Assembly (NCBI RefSeq): GCF_003255815.1
Contig: NC_037682.1
Coordinates: 1,664,458 to 1,728,457, forward strand
DNA length: 64,000 nt
Direction of reading: 5' to 3'
Source: Theropithecus gelada
Lineage: Eukaryota > Chordata > Mammalia > Primates > Cercopithecidae
In this document: positions 1 to 10,700 of the stretch, one piece after another
Layout: every line of letters starts with the position of its first letter
Position numbering within the stretch: position 1 is the first letter of the stretch
Translations under genes and position numbers: made by a program
Notes under the pieces: generated by a model
Database searches by the model: none
What the model saw: only the letters and a program-made list of their open reading frames with translations
Told to the model about the DNA's origin: nothing

Positions 1-709
1 CCCAGACCCCCAGCCTGCCTCCCACACCCACCCCCTCCATGCCTGTCCACTCATCTGTCCATCTGTCTGTCTGCTGCTGAACTGTGTCCAAGCTGGTCAG
101 GAGTCGGGCTTCAGGCCTCTCTGGGGAGGTGTGGTGGGCACGCCCTCTCCCTGTCTTCCACTGGGCCTCACACAGTGGGGCCAGCAGCTGCCCCCAGGGT
201 CCTGCGAGGCTGCAGAGCTCCCAGCAGGCCCTTGTCTTGACGCTGTCATCTCCGGAGTGGGGTGGGCTGTCCCTCACGGCTGTGAGGTGGGGAGGCAAGG
301 GGGCGGTGCAAGGCCTTCCGGGCCAGGCCTTGGTGGGGAGGGAGGGAGGGGTCTCACCACCTGACCCGCGCCTCACTTCGCCAAAGGAGCCCTGGGTCCT
401 GCGCAACAGCTCGGAGGCACTGGGGTCCTAAGCTCCTGGCCCCACGGCGCACAGCTCCCCCACCGCACAGCCCCGCAGCGTGCAGGGCCCCTGCCGGCTG
501 CCACCTGCCCACCCCGCTTGCCGCCCGCCGGCTCCGCTCCGCCCCATCTCAGCCTCATCTCTGGGTTCTCTCCCTCGTCGAGGCCCCTTTGTTCATTTGT
601 TTGTTTGTTCTCTTTCTCTCTCCTTCCCTCCCTTCCTCTTTCTCTCCCCCTTTTTTGTTCTTTTTTCTTTTCTTTTGTTTTGTTTTTTGTCTCTGTTCTG
701 TGTACCCAG
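1..709 (+). other. BRSK2: BRSK2 last intron (3' part)
   Basis: No exon is supported here. The 3' part (about 575-709) is an extended T/C-rich tract with TTTG and TTTC runs that ends in tgtacccag directly before the last BRSK2 coding exon, a strong polypyrimidine tract plus AG acceptor. Bases 1-570 are GC-rich. Open frames there have no recognisable similarity and I read them as chance. Confidence 0.75.
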
Positions 710-933
710 GCAGCCCATTGAGTAACTTCTTTGACGTAATTAAACAACTTTTTTCAGACGAGAAGAACGGGCAGGCGGCCCAGGCCCCCAGCACGCCCGC
801 CAAGCGGAGTGCCCACGGCCCACTCGGTGACTCCGCGGCCGCTGGCCCTGGCCCCGGAGGGGACGCCGAGTACCCAACGGGCAAGGACACGGCCAACATG
901 GGCCCGCCCGCCGCCCGCCGCGAGCAGCCTTAG
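710..933 (+). CDS. BRSK2: BRSK2 terminal coding exon (C-terminal tail of BR serine/threonine kinase 2)
   Basis: The exon begins after tgtacccag with the last two bases of a split Gly codon and runs 73 codons to TAG at 931-933. The peptide starts SPLSNFFDVIKQLFSDEKNG and ends RREQP, which I recognise as the C-terminus of BRSK2 (SAD-A). This is an AMPK-related kinase activated by LKB1, acting in neuronal polarity, presynaptic vesicle clustering and insulin secretion. The kinase, UBA and KA1-like parts lie upstream of the window. The tail is Pro/Ala/Gly-rich with basic patches and is probably disordered. Compared with the human tail as I remember it (TAKMGPPTARREQP), this copy reads TANMGPPAARREQP, so there are two substitutions. 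An internal ttttttcag at about 747-755 resembles a second 3' splice site. Only the end of the gene is present, and no break is seen. Confidence 0.93.
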
Positions 934-2356
934 ACACACTAGCCTCCCCCCCCCCAGCACAGCACTGACAGCGGCTGCCTTGCCGCCCGCCGCCCGTCCT
1001 GCCCCAAGTGGACCCGCGGCCGCGCCGCCCGTCCATCCAGACTGTTCTCAGAGCCTGGGAGGAAAGGAAAGGGGCGCCGGGGCCGGCCTGCGGGCTGTGC
1101 CAACCGCGCCCGCTCTGTTTCCTCTCTCCTGTCTCTGTCTGTCTTTCTTTTCTCTCTCCTGTCTCTGTCTCTGCCTGTCTCTGACAGCGTCGCTTGTTTC
1201 CACTCTGATACCAGGAATTATCCCGAAAAGTTAACATGTCACCTCCACGAGGCCATCCTCTGTGACCGAAGGCAGCTGCTGCGGACCCGCCCTCCCTCCG
1301 CTCCTGCTGTTGCTGCCAGGCAGCGAGGCCCAGCCCAGCGCCCCGTCCACCCCGCGGCAGCTCCTCGCCTCAGCTCCGCACGGCCCGTGGGAGGAGGGCC
1401 AGGCTCGGGGGAGCCTCCTCCAGCCCGGCCGACCCGGACTCCCGGTCACCTGACCCCTCAGCAAGAACAGCCTGCCTGGCGGCCTTCTGGGGCCGGGACC
1501 CCCGGTGGGCAAAGTAGCCACAGGAACAGACCCCGTCCACCCCGTCCACCGCCTCCACGCCGCACCTGGAGGCCTCCTCGCGCCTCGCGGCCCATGCCCC
1601 GCCTCCCTGGCCGTGCCGCCTCCGCCTCCGTGTAGTCTTGGCCTCCTCAGGCTGCCTCCCGCCCTCTCGTCTCACCTGCACCTCCCTTGCCTCATCTGGG
1701 GTGGCTGTGGGCTCTGGCACTCCTCCCTGGCTGAGGTGGAAACAGAGAGACCCTAGGGCGCCAGAGCCTTCCCAGCAGGCCAGGTCGCTGGGCTGGGATC
1801 AGTGTTATTTATTTGCTGTTTTAATTTATGGATTCTCTACACCTCTGTTCAGGGAAGGGCGGCGGCCGCATCCCCTGCCGTCTGCCCGTCTCGGGCGGGG
1901 TGGGGTCTGGGGCCAGGGCGCCCTCTGAGGACAGAGCTGGTGGGGCGCGGGGCAGCTGGTGAGCTACTGTAAACTTTAAAGAATTCCTGCAAGATATTTT
2001 TATAAACTTTTTTTTCTTGGTGGTTTTTGGAAAAGGGTGTGGGGGTGGGGGCGCCGCTGGGACAGGGCCAGGTTTTGTGTTTCAGTCCCTTGCTCCCGGT
2101 TCTTTCTACACACACATCTAAGATGGTGCGGTTCGCTCTGTCACGGGTTCCGTTTCTCTGCGGAGAAGCAGCTCCACCTGTGGGGGCTCGGGGCAGAGGG
2201 GCAGCGTCTCGTAGCGGACGGCAGCGCCAGCGCCCCTCTGTCGAGACCCAGGCTGGGGCGATCTTGGTTTTGTGTCCAAGGGTGAAGGGGTAGGAGGAAG
2301 GCCCCCAGCTGGCCCTCCCCACACACAGGACGGCAGGGGCACGTGGGGCTTTTCTT

Positions 2357-2362
2357 ATTAAA
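2357..2362 (+). terminator. BRSK2: possible proximal BRSK2 poly(A) signal ATTAAA
   Basis: ATTAAA followed within about 20 bases by an A-rich stretch (gttgaaaaaaaaag). Use of this site would shorten the 3' UTR by about 580 bases. The A-run could also cause internal oligo-dT priming, so the evidence is weak. Confidence 0.3.
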
Positions 2363-2934
2363 ATTTTAAAAAGTTGAAAAAAAAAGGACAGAAAGAGTCG
2401 GTGGCGCTCCTCCGCTGGGCGTTCTGTGCAGAGCGAGGCCCAGGGTGTGGCCTGGAGGGGGCTGCAGGCCCCCCTGCCCAGTGCCCACCGCCGTGCTTCA
2501 CCCCAGCTCCAGCTTCTGCGTTCCCTTCTGCCCACGTGCCCGGCCCTCCCAGGCGGGCACAGCCCGGATGCAGCGGCCACGGGGGGCGGCGGGTCTGATG
2601 CATGCCTCTGCCGTGGAGTCTGTCTGCTTCAGTGCCTGCCCTGCCTCCCACCCACCTCGTGTATACATTTTAACGCTTCTGTTGACGTGAGACCTCTGCC
2701 ACAGGCTGGGATTTCTAGACGTAAGAACAAAAGCAAACGCCTAGGACAGCAAACGCCAGGCGGCCCAGGCGGGAAGGGGCTCTCCACGGAGATCGAGGAC
2801 ACGAAGCACAACGCCTCTTGCTCGCCTTCCCCTCTTGTGCTTCAGACACGCGCGGACTCCAGCAGGCGCCACGGAAATGGGCGAGCCCCCGCAGTGTACC
2901 CCTGTCGTAACTGTGAGCGACTGCAGCTCGGAAC

Positions 2935-2940
2935 AATAAA
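2935..2940 (+). terminator. BRSK2: BRSK2 polyadenylation signal AATAAA
   Basis: Canonical AATAAA about 2.0 kb after the BRSK2 stop codon. Cleavage is expected around 2955-2965. It is the first canonical hexamer on the + strand in the UTR; a weaker ATTAAA lies at 2357-2362. Confidence 0.65.
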
Positions 2941-3661
2941 TCCCTTCCGCAAAGACAGCGACGCAGGTCTTCCTCCGGGCAGGGCGCGCGCGCAGGGCTC
3001 TGGGACAGCCCGGGACAGCTTCCTGTTCCCCACTTGCAGCCCCTGGGCTGCGCCAGTGTGAACGCAGCTACCCTCTGCCCAGCTGAAGAGGGCGAGGGTC
3101 CGGGCAGCCAGGGTCAGAGGTCACTTCCGATCCCCTGAGGCTGCCCCAGCCTGAGGCGGGCTCCCGTTGAGGGCCAGGGCCGGGGCGGAGTGCTCTTTAC
3201 ATGGCACCTCTGCCACTACAAGGCCTGCATGGGCCACCCCAGGCCTGGGCCTTTTCCTGGAGAATGAGCCGCCTTCCCGCTCCTCACTTGGGAAGAGGCC
3301 GGATAGGGTGCCATGACCCAGCCTTGGGAGTGAGGGGCCCAGGCTGAGCACAGCCCCGGGAGCTAGAGCGGGGATGGTCCCAGGCATGCCTGCCACAGAA
3401 GGCAGCCAGGGCCGTGGGCTCCACTGGCACGACGCCCTGGCCCAGCTGCCCCTCTGCCGCCGCCGAAGCCGAAGGGCGAGTCCGGGCCCATGCTGTATGA
3501 GGCCAGTGGCTGGGAGTCCACCGCAGCCTGGAGGAGGCCAGGAGCAGGTCTCAGGAGGGTCCAGGCAGACTGCGGCATCCACAGAGCTGCCCTGGGAGGC
3601 GCACGCCCACGCACACTCCCCTCCCGTGTGAAGGACTCGGGCATGGCCGGACTGCACCCAG

Positions 3662-3858
3662 CTGTTTATCATTGGAGCAGGTGCTAAGCACACGGCGGCT
3701 GCGGTGGGATGACGATGGGGTGGGGGCCACATCCCTGGTCTCAGTCCAACAGAAGCTAGTAGCTGTCCCACCTCCACTGTGACAAAACATTCCCAGACAT
3801 TGCCATGAGTCTCCTGGTAGGGGACAGAATCACCCCCAAGCGAGAGCCACTGCCCTGA
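3662..3858 (-). repeat. MER20-like DNA transposon relic
   Basis: Read in reverse complement, the segment follows the MER20 pattern. On the + strand it shows catccctggtctc, then a cccagacattgccatgag core, then gagagccactgccctg near the end. MER20 is a non-autonomous hAT-Charlie element that is only a fossil in primates. Divergence is high. Confidence 0.6.
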
Positions 3859-5496
3859 ACTTCAAGCTGTGCCTGTACCCATCTCTCTGGAGGGAGCCAG
3901 GGGGTCACCATGTCTGTCAGGCTTAGCTAGCTTGGGGCTCCACTCAGAGCCCGGGACACGGAGGGAAGCTGAGCCATCCCGTTTGATCCTGGACTGCCAA
4001 GTGGCGAGCTCACAGGAGGTGGGTACCCCGAAGAGAAGGCACTTGGGAGGGGCCCAGGGAATCAGACTCCATTCCAATCCCTGGATTATCCAGTTTCCCG
4101 GCTCATTTTACCTTAAGAAACAGGCTGAGGAAAGGAATTTGGCTGCTACAGTTCAGCGAAGCAAGGACAGTCTGTGTGGTCACAGGCTGCCGGCCCCAGA
4201 CCGGAAGCCTTCCTGACCTGTGGTCCTGCACCTGCTTCTCTGAGTGGCTGACACACACACTCCTGGTCCTCCTCTCAACATTCACGGTGAGAAGCCAGCC
4301 TTCTCAGGCACACGACCGGAGGCCCAAAAGGAAACAGTCTGTCAAGAACCCTGCCAGCTCCCCAGTCTGCTCAGGAAGGGGCTGTGTCCTGCAGTCCCAC
4401 TTCTGACACCAAGCTCTCTTGGTTGTTAAGTAACAGAACCCAAAGCGAGCTAAGCCAGAATCTGCTGGTATTTCTATAAAAAATGAAAACAAATATGGCA
4501 GGACTTCTGATGTGGCAGACACTAGTCTCGCTTTACACCAGTCGGTCCTCACATCATTTCTATGAAGAAATTAAGATGGAGATTGAAAAAGGATGTGGTG
4601 GTCGGTCTGCCCACCTAGAGGACAGCTTCGCAGTCCTGGTCCTCAGTTCTCAGGTGGCACATCTGGGGTCAGAGCCTGCCACGGCCTGGCCTGCGAGCTG
4701 GGGCCCTGCTGAATGAGCCTACTGGTGAGCCCACCCATGGCATGGCAGGTGGGTGGTGGGGATGAGTCTGACTCGCCTCCCGCACAGGACGTGGCCCCAG
4801 CAGGCAGGAGGTGGCTGCTCCAGGGAGGGGCCCTGCACACAGCAGTCCTGGCCTGGCTCTGCTCTGTGGAGAGCCTGCGCTGGGCTGTTCCCAGTCAGCT
4901 GAGGGCAGAGGCACAGAGCCCCGGCCTCCTAAGCTGTAAGATGAAACGACTCCTCGTGTTACAAAGCCTCAGAGCTTGCAGGAGGAGGCCGACGCCCGTG
5001 TGCCGGCTCCAGGGTGGGGCGTTCCAGCTGCCCTGCTCCCATCCCCTGCCAGGGAGCTCACCACAAGTGGCCTGGCCCTGCCAACCCGTCCTGCCTTCCT
5101 CCCTCCCTCCAGTGGTGTGGTGCCCAGGCCCTCTGCCCTAAGTCCAGTGCCTCCCCACTCGCTCCAGTGACTTCTCCCCCTCCCACCCCAACTCCCCGCC
5201 ACCAACCCAGGTCTCTCGGTGTGATACGGCAAGGGGTCGGGGTCCGCAGAGAGCCAGAGAGGAGGCAGCCGGCAACAGAAGGGAGAGACAGCGCGACCTT
5301 CCAGGCAGCGGGGCCTGCTGGAGAGTGGGCAGGGCTGACAGACGTGCAGGGAACACGACCCGGGGAGCCACGTTCGTGGCCAGACGGGCCCGGGAGACTA
5401 CGCTGTGGGTCTCATGCCGGGGGGTTGGGCCCTCTTGTGCACCTGCCCCTAGGACCCTGTAAGAACACCTTGGCCTGTTAGGTAGATGCATCGTCT

Positions 5497-6090
5497 CCTG
5501 TGGTTTCCTATCACCGCCATAGTTAAGTTATTGCAAACTAAGAAGCTTAAAACACCAGTACCTCACAGTCCCAGAGTCAAGGACTGGGCAGGTCTCACTC
5601 AAGGGGGTCTGCCTGGTCTAGAATCAAGGTGTGCTCCTCCCGGAGGCTCCAGGGGAGGACCTGTGGCCACCTGCATCCTGGGGCCCGGGGTCTCCACCTT
5701 CGCAGCCAGGAGCGTGGGTGGAGCCTCCTCACAGCTGTGTCCTGCGCGCCCAGCCTGCGTCCAGCTTCCACGATGAAGGCCGCGTGCTCTCACTGGACCT
5801 AGACCACCTCTGCCTCTCAAGGTCAGCTGACTGCCTTAATCCCATTGCTGCTTTCATTCCCCTTTGCTGCCGGGGGGCACGTTCACTTCCACAGGACTAG
5901 CCAGTGGTGAGGGATGTCTTAGGCCGACCACAGTACCCTCCCGCTCCCCCTGCTTCACACCCATGCCACGTGCGAATGCATCCCTCCCCTCGCGGCCCCA
6001 ACAGTCTCCACCGAACACGGCACCCAGTCCCGTCCCAAACCTCACGTTCAGCTCATCAGTTTACAAGTCCCACGTCGCACCCTCTAAGCC
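5497..6090 (+). repeat. ancient interspersed repeat (family not assigned)
   Basis: The motif series ttattgcaaactaagaagc, ttaaaacaccagtacctc, agaatcaaggtgtg and ggaggctccaggggagg is a pattern I know from a common mammalian repeat (taacaaattaccacaaac...). The later ggtcagctgactgccttaatccc (5821-5843) belongs to the same repeat. A related tail segment recurs at 7640-7850 (gggcccatccagataacctcc). I cannot name the family with certainty. Confidence 0.45.
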
Positions 6091-6255
6091 ACCCTGATCA
6101 GGTATGGGTGACACTCTGGGCCTTCCACCCAGGGGCAGTTTCCGCTCCATCTGTGGACCCCAAAAGCTAGAAAACCAGTTACCTGCTCCCAAAATACAAC
6201 CGGAGAACAGACGCGGAATGCCAGTCGCAGACATTCCTGTTCTCAAGGAAAGTCT

Positions 6256-6482
6256 GGCTGGGTGTGCTGGTCCAGCACTTTGGGAGGCTGAGGCAGAAGG
6301 GATCACCGGGGCCCAGGGGTTCAAGACCAGCCTTGGTAGTGAAACTTCACCTCCACAAAATATTTCAAAACCAGCCAGGCATGGTGGCTCGCACCTGTGG
6401 TCCTGGCTGCTCATGAGGCTGAAGCGGGGGAAGTCTGAGGCTGCAGTGAGCGCTCCAGTTTGGGTGACGGTGAAACCCAGTC
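6256..6482 (+). repeat. Alu (old, J-type), shortened
   Basis: A recognisable Alu order: ggctgggtgtgctggtc, cagcactttgggaggctg, gaccagcctt, ccagccaggcatggtggc, ggctgcagtgagcg. It is heavily diverged, lacks part of the left arm and has no terminal A-tail; a CA repeat follows. Confidence 0.85.
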
Positions 6483-6492
6483 GTTTATACGT

Positions 6493-6512
6493 GCACACAC
6501 ACACACACACAC
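6493..6512. repeat. (CA)n microsatellite
   Basis: About ten CA dinucleotides grown from the degraded tail of the preceding Alu, a common place for microsatellite birth. Confidence 0.9.
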
Positions 6513-7639
6513 GTGACACACAGAGAAAGCTGCAAGGTGCCTGTGTCGCTGCTCCCAAGAAATCCAAAATCGAGCTGGGCATACTCCCTCGGGTCCCAGC
6601 AAGGCCTGGGAACTCCTTCTGTGGGGCCAGACTCTGCCTCTGTGCTGACACCTCCACCCTCAGGGCCACGCTCTCTTTGTATGAAATGTGGCAAGTGTTT
6701 GCAGCTGAACAGTTTAGTCTGCTTCCTGCCTGCTGGTTTTTGGGGGCCCAAGAGCCTTTCATCACATCCCCTCTGCCTCAGTCCAAGCCAGTCAAGCCTC
6801 TGATGGTGTAAGAGCCGCTCGTCGTTTCCACGGGGCTTTCCTCCGTAAGCCCCGAGGCTCGTCCGCAGACCTCCCACAGCTGTCCCTGCTTTCAGCATCT
6901 GCTTGGGTGACCCGGAGCATCCACCAGCCACAGGCTCGCCCTCCTCCAGGAGCTCCTGGTGTGGCCGTGACTCCAAGCACACATTCCTGACAGTGAATCC
7001 CCTGACATCAGCATCTTTAGCTGAGAATTCCCGACGGCAGGGTGCTCACCCCTCTGCTAATGTCCTTCCCTCACTTGGCTGACCTCAGCAGCGAAAGGGG
7101 GCCAGGCTGACCGCCCGCGAGTGCGGCCCACACATGGCAACGGGACAGAGTACAGCTGTGCCTCTACCCCCATCGACAGGGCTCTCCCTGGCTCCCGTTC
7201 CTTCCTTTCCCTCTAGCTCCCACCTGCACCTTTAACCCCACATGTCTGAGGATGGGTGGGTCACAGCAGCTGTGACTCTTCTCAAAGCCCAGGCCGGTTC
7301 CTCCGAGCCCCTGGAGCCCCACTTGCCTCCATCCTTCCACCACCTGTTTAACAACATCACAGGCTTTTTCTATCACCCTTGAAATTCTTTCAGCCTTTGC
7401 CCGATTCCAAAGCCACTTCCACCTTCCTAGGTGTTTGCTACGGCAGCGCCTCATGCCTCGAACCAAAATCTGCCTTCATCTTCCGTTGCTGCAGTTGCCA
7501 TGAACTTCGTGGCTGGAGGCAAAACGAACTTATCTCAAACGGGCCTCACCAGGCGAGTCAGCAGGGGCGCTTCTTTCTGGGCTCCTTCCTTTCCCAGCTT
7601 CTAGGAGCTGCCTGCGCTGCTGACTCAGGCCCTTCCCAC

Positions 7640-7850
7640 GCTGCCTTCCTGCTCAGTGCCCTGGGCCCTCCCGACAACACTGGGCCCATCCAGATAACCT
7701 CCCCATCCCCAGGTCAGTGATCGGGAACCCGATTCCATCTGCGGCTTCCATCCTCCTGTGCTATCTAAGGAGACAGTCTCTCAGGATTAGAACACGGATC
7801 TCTTTTGGGGACCATCATTCTACCTTTCAGAACAGAGACCTCAGAGACTG
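7640..7850 (+). repeat. ancient repeat tail segment
   Basis: The order actgggcccatccagataac, ctccccatccccaggtcag, gattccatctgcggc, gaccatcattctacc matches the 3' half of the same ancient repeat seen at 5497-6090. Both are old enough to be mammal-wide. Confidence 0.45.
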
Positions 7851-8610
7851 GGTGAACTGGGGGGTGAGGGCTGAGCCCTCACCACTGAGACCCCCCTCAG
7901 TGTACAGGCCTCCTGTTCACAGAAGGAAATGGAGGCAGAGGCAGGGAGGCTTGGCCAGGACTCCAGGTCTTGCAGCAAGAACCCTTCCCAGCAGAGGACG
8001 GCGCACATCGGTCCCCTCAGCCAGGAGCGGGACGGTCCGCCAGCCTGTGGCCTATCAGCAGGCACCCCCAACACCCAGCGCCAGCCCTCATCCCAGGAAC
8101 CCTTCCCAAAGGGACTTGTGCCCGCAACTCCCATGTGCCCTGGGGACCCTGCAGCTGCATCCTGAGTGTGAGACCGGCATGAATGCGCGCCCTGGACACC
8201 TCCTAAGGCCGTCCCACAGGCTCCACACACATTTCATCTGAGGCTCCAGCTGGAATCCCAGTGTCCTCCTAGCCCCTCCAGGCCCTGTGGAGCCGGTCCC
8301 CAGCCCCCTGTGCCCCGCAGCACTCTCAGTCCAATCTTCCTCCTGGCCTCCGCTCGGCAGCCAGGCCCCAGGTTTGCCAGCATACAGCGACCCAGGCTGT
8401 GTGCCCGGTTGGCTCCCTGTGGCCTCAGCCAGGAGCTCCGTGCACACCCCAGCCAGGAGCCTTAGCTAGAGAGGGCAGCCCCACCAGGCCACCCGCCTCC
8501 GTTCTTGCCCTCCCTTGCCGGGAGACCTCCTTGCTGCCTAGGCCAGCGCTGGTCCCTGCCTCAGGCTCCTACACTCAGCCCCTTCAGTCAAGTTCTGTGG
8601 GTGTCCTGGG

Positions 8611-8750
8611 GCCTCCACTCTGGGGGTCCACGCAGAGCATCGGGAGACAAGGGTAGGTGGTGCCCAGCAGGCCTCCCTCTGGGGGGTCCACGCAGAGCAT
8701 CAGGGGACAAGGGCAGGTGGCGCCCAGCAGGCCTCCCTCTGGGAACTGGG
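8611..8750. repeat. 60-bp tandem duplication
   Basis: The segment with gtccacgcagagcatc occurs at 8626 and again at 8686, so the period is 60. The accompanying gcccagcaggcctccctctg is at 8662 and 8722. Copies differ at a handful of positions. Confidence 0.85.
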
Positions 8751-9610
8751 TTTGGCTCCAGGCACTGACTCACTGTGTGGCCCAGAGTCACAGTCAAGTG
8801 TGGGCCCTCGCGGGGAGGTGGTGGGCGTGGATGTCGGAGGAGATGCCGCCAGCTGACTCCAGCCATGTTGAGAAACCCAGAGGCTGTCAGTTCTTGAAGT
8901 GGGAGGCAGAGACAGGGCAGGGGAAGGGACTCTGACCTGCAGCTCGGTCCCTGGGAAAGCCAAGAACGGGCCTGTTGGCCACAGGTGCACCATGCAGGCT
9001 GAGCCCGAGGCCAGGGGAGCACCATGACCTGGACAGGCCCCACTAGCTAAGCAGGGGGCAGGGGGCTGCATGAGGTCACTGTGCAGCAGGTGCCACTGGC
9101 AGGGACCCACAGTCCTGAGGTCTGTACCAACTAGGCCCTGACCCGGGAAGCCCCCTCTTCCCACTTCTCAGCCCACTCAGGTCCCGATAAGCCCCAGGCT
9201 TCAGTTTAGGGCCCCTCTCCCTGCAGCACGTGCCTACCCACTCCCAGGCTGAGGACACAAACCTGCTTGCCCCTGGGCCACACTGTCCCGGCCAGGAAGG
9301 GCCCCTGCGGCAGAGCCACTGTTTCGGGCTGGCTGGCCCAGACCCCTTCGGAGAAGATGTTCCCAGCTGACTGCAGCCACATTTGAGGGTCCCCGCCACC
9401 AGCATGGGGAGAGGCAGGTGGCTGAGGTGGCTGGGGAGGGCGAGTGACACGGGGTTTGTGCTTCCCCCACGGCACCTGCAGGCTGGCTGTGGACCCTCAC
9501 AGGCAGTGAGGGGCGAGTCTGCTCTGACCCCCACTCTCGGGGCAGCCTCCAAGGTGCCTGTTCCTGAGGCTGCCCACCAAGGAAGTGGCCGGGCTGCCCA
9601 CAGTGTGTGT

Positions 9611-9631
9611 GGGGGGGGGGGGGGGGGGGGG
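9611..9631 (+). repeat. uninterrupted G21 tract
   Basis: Twenty-one consecutive G follow a short GT run. It lies about 53-78 bases past the MOB2 AATAAA in the direction of MOB2 transcription, where it reads as poly(C) in the transcript and poly(G) on the template strand. Confidence 0.95.
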
Positions 9632-9664
9632 CGGGGAACCGAGACGCTGAGACGCACACAGGCT

Positions 9665-10383
9665 CTGACCTGAGAGAATTCTTTTTATTACGAGTGAACA
9701 GATGAACTAAGGTAAGCGGGTCTCAGCCTTCTGCTGGTGCAGCATCTCCACGCAGGGCCTCAGCCCCGTCCTGGCCTTGCCTGAGGACTGCACCATGGGC
9801 GTTCCCTGGGCATGGAGGCGGCAGCAGGAAGGGGCGACAGGAGCAGGTGCAGGGCACCCCACACCACAGGCCTCCCCCACCTCTGAGCTGCCAACAGCCA
9901 AGACTCCTGGCAAGGCCAGGAGAGGAGGGGGTGAGAGGGAAGGAGGGGTCTCTGTGAAAGCAAGCCCCACCCCCAAAGCAGAGCAGAGACCCAAGTCTGC
10001 AAATCACACCCTCCTGGGGGAGACGCCCCCACCAAGTTCCTCCTTTGAGGCCAGCAGCACCCGAGGGAGGGCAGGGGCTGCACGGAGACCAGAGAAAGGA
10101 AAACCCCACAGAAGAAAACTCAAAGCTTCAGTCCCATGCGTGTCTGCTGAACGAGCGAACGGGCCCAAAGGCTCTTCTCTACAAACGGCACGCATCCATC
10201 CGACAGGGGGCCGCAGGACATGGCCGGGGCTGTCTGCGTCTGTGCAGCCCACACCAGCGCAGCCCGGGGCCCTCTCAGACCTCACCACACGCGTGCCAAG
10301 CACATGTGTGCACACGCAGATGCAGGAGAGGACACACACCACCGTCTTTTTGCACACGTGCGCCCCTGTCCAGCCCGGGTGGC
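9665..10383 (-). other. MOB2: MOB2 3' UTR
   Basis: About 720 bases from the TGA at 10386-10384 to the poly(A) signal. GC-rich, no interspersed repeat seen. The boundary is set by the AATAAA signal and is inferred. Confidence 0.75.
9684..9689 (-). terminator. MOB2: MOB2 polyadenylation signal AATAAA
   Basis: Reverse complement of tttatt gives AATAAA about 695 bases after the MOB2 stop. Cleavage is expected near 9660-9672. The G21 tract (C21 in the sense transcript) lies just downstream and may act in pausing or termination. Confidence 0.8.
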
Positions 10384-10700
10384 TCATCTCTCCTTCACGT
10401 GGTTCTGTGCTCCCGGGCCCCCGCTGCCGGCCCCATCCCCGCTGCCCCCACTGTGGACCCCGCCGGCCCCGCTGCATAGCACCTCGGTGAGGTCGTCCAT
10501 GATGGCGGTCTCTTTGGGGTCCAGCAGGTTGAACTCCCGAGCAAAGAGGATGAAGTGGACGTAGAGCGTGTTCAAGTGTCCGTGCAGCTCCAGGGCCAGC
10601 GTCTCCTTGAAGTGGGCCCAGTAGATGTGCGCCAGCACGTGGAACAGGTGTCTGCAGATCTTCCTCACCAGGGACTCAAAGGAGCTGGGGAATTCTCTGC
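10384..10700 (-). CDS. MOB2: MOB2 coding exon 5 (C-terminal)
   Basis: The exon begins after the acceptor cctcccccag at 10700 with GC completing a split Gly codon and encodes 104 residues to TGA. It starts REFPSSFESLVRKICRHLFH and ends QNHVKER. It carries the second pair of zinc ligands in AHIYWAHF (H157 and H162 in 237-residue numbering) and the conserved HFILFAREFNLLD helix of the MOB fold. The last 30 or so residues are a Gly/Ser-rich tail (GGSGDGAGSGG) outside the MOB core. This exon alone holds nearly half of the protein. Confidence 0.97.

Larger units (their letters stand above)
934..2960 (+). other. BRSK2: BRSK2 3' UTR
   Basis: This follows the BRSK2 stop codon up to just beyond AATAAA at 2935-2940. 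It is GC-rich at first (CpG-dense, about 940-1700), with T/C-rich runs at 1120-1190 and an AU-rich island around 1804-1835 (ttatttatttgctg), which could be a site for AU-rich-element or ELAV-type proteins. ATTAAA at 2357-2362 followed by an A-rich stretch could be an earlier poly(A) site. The UTR extent is inferred from the signals and not from transcripts. Confidence 0.7.
2966..9660. other. intergenic spacer between BRSK2 and MOB2 3' ends
   Basis: GC-rich, largely unique sequence between the two convergent poly(A) sites. It contains the old repeats listed separately (MER20-like, AluJ, CA repeat, 60-bp duplication, an ancient repeat at 5497-6090 and part of it again at 7640-7850). None of the open frames shows a recognisable domain or a coherent exon structure, and I see no RNA gene. 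Confidence 0.6.

Noticed and set aside
84..725. Open frames upstream of the BRSK2 terminal exon as an alternative C-terminal exon
   Set aside because: BRSK2 has isoforms with other C-termini, but I cannot match these peptides to any I know, and the 3' part is simply the pyrimidine tract of the intron.
1849..2580. 243-codon antisense frame in the BRSK2 3' UTR
   Set aside because: It overlaps a GC-rich UTR, has no domain, and GC-rich DNA yields long chance frames; no promoter or splice context.
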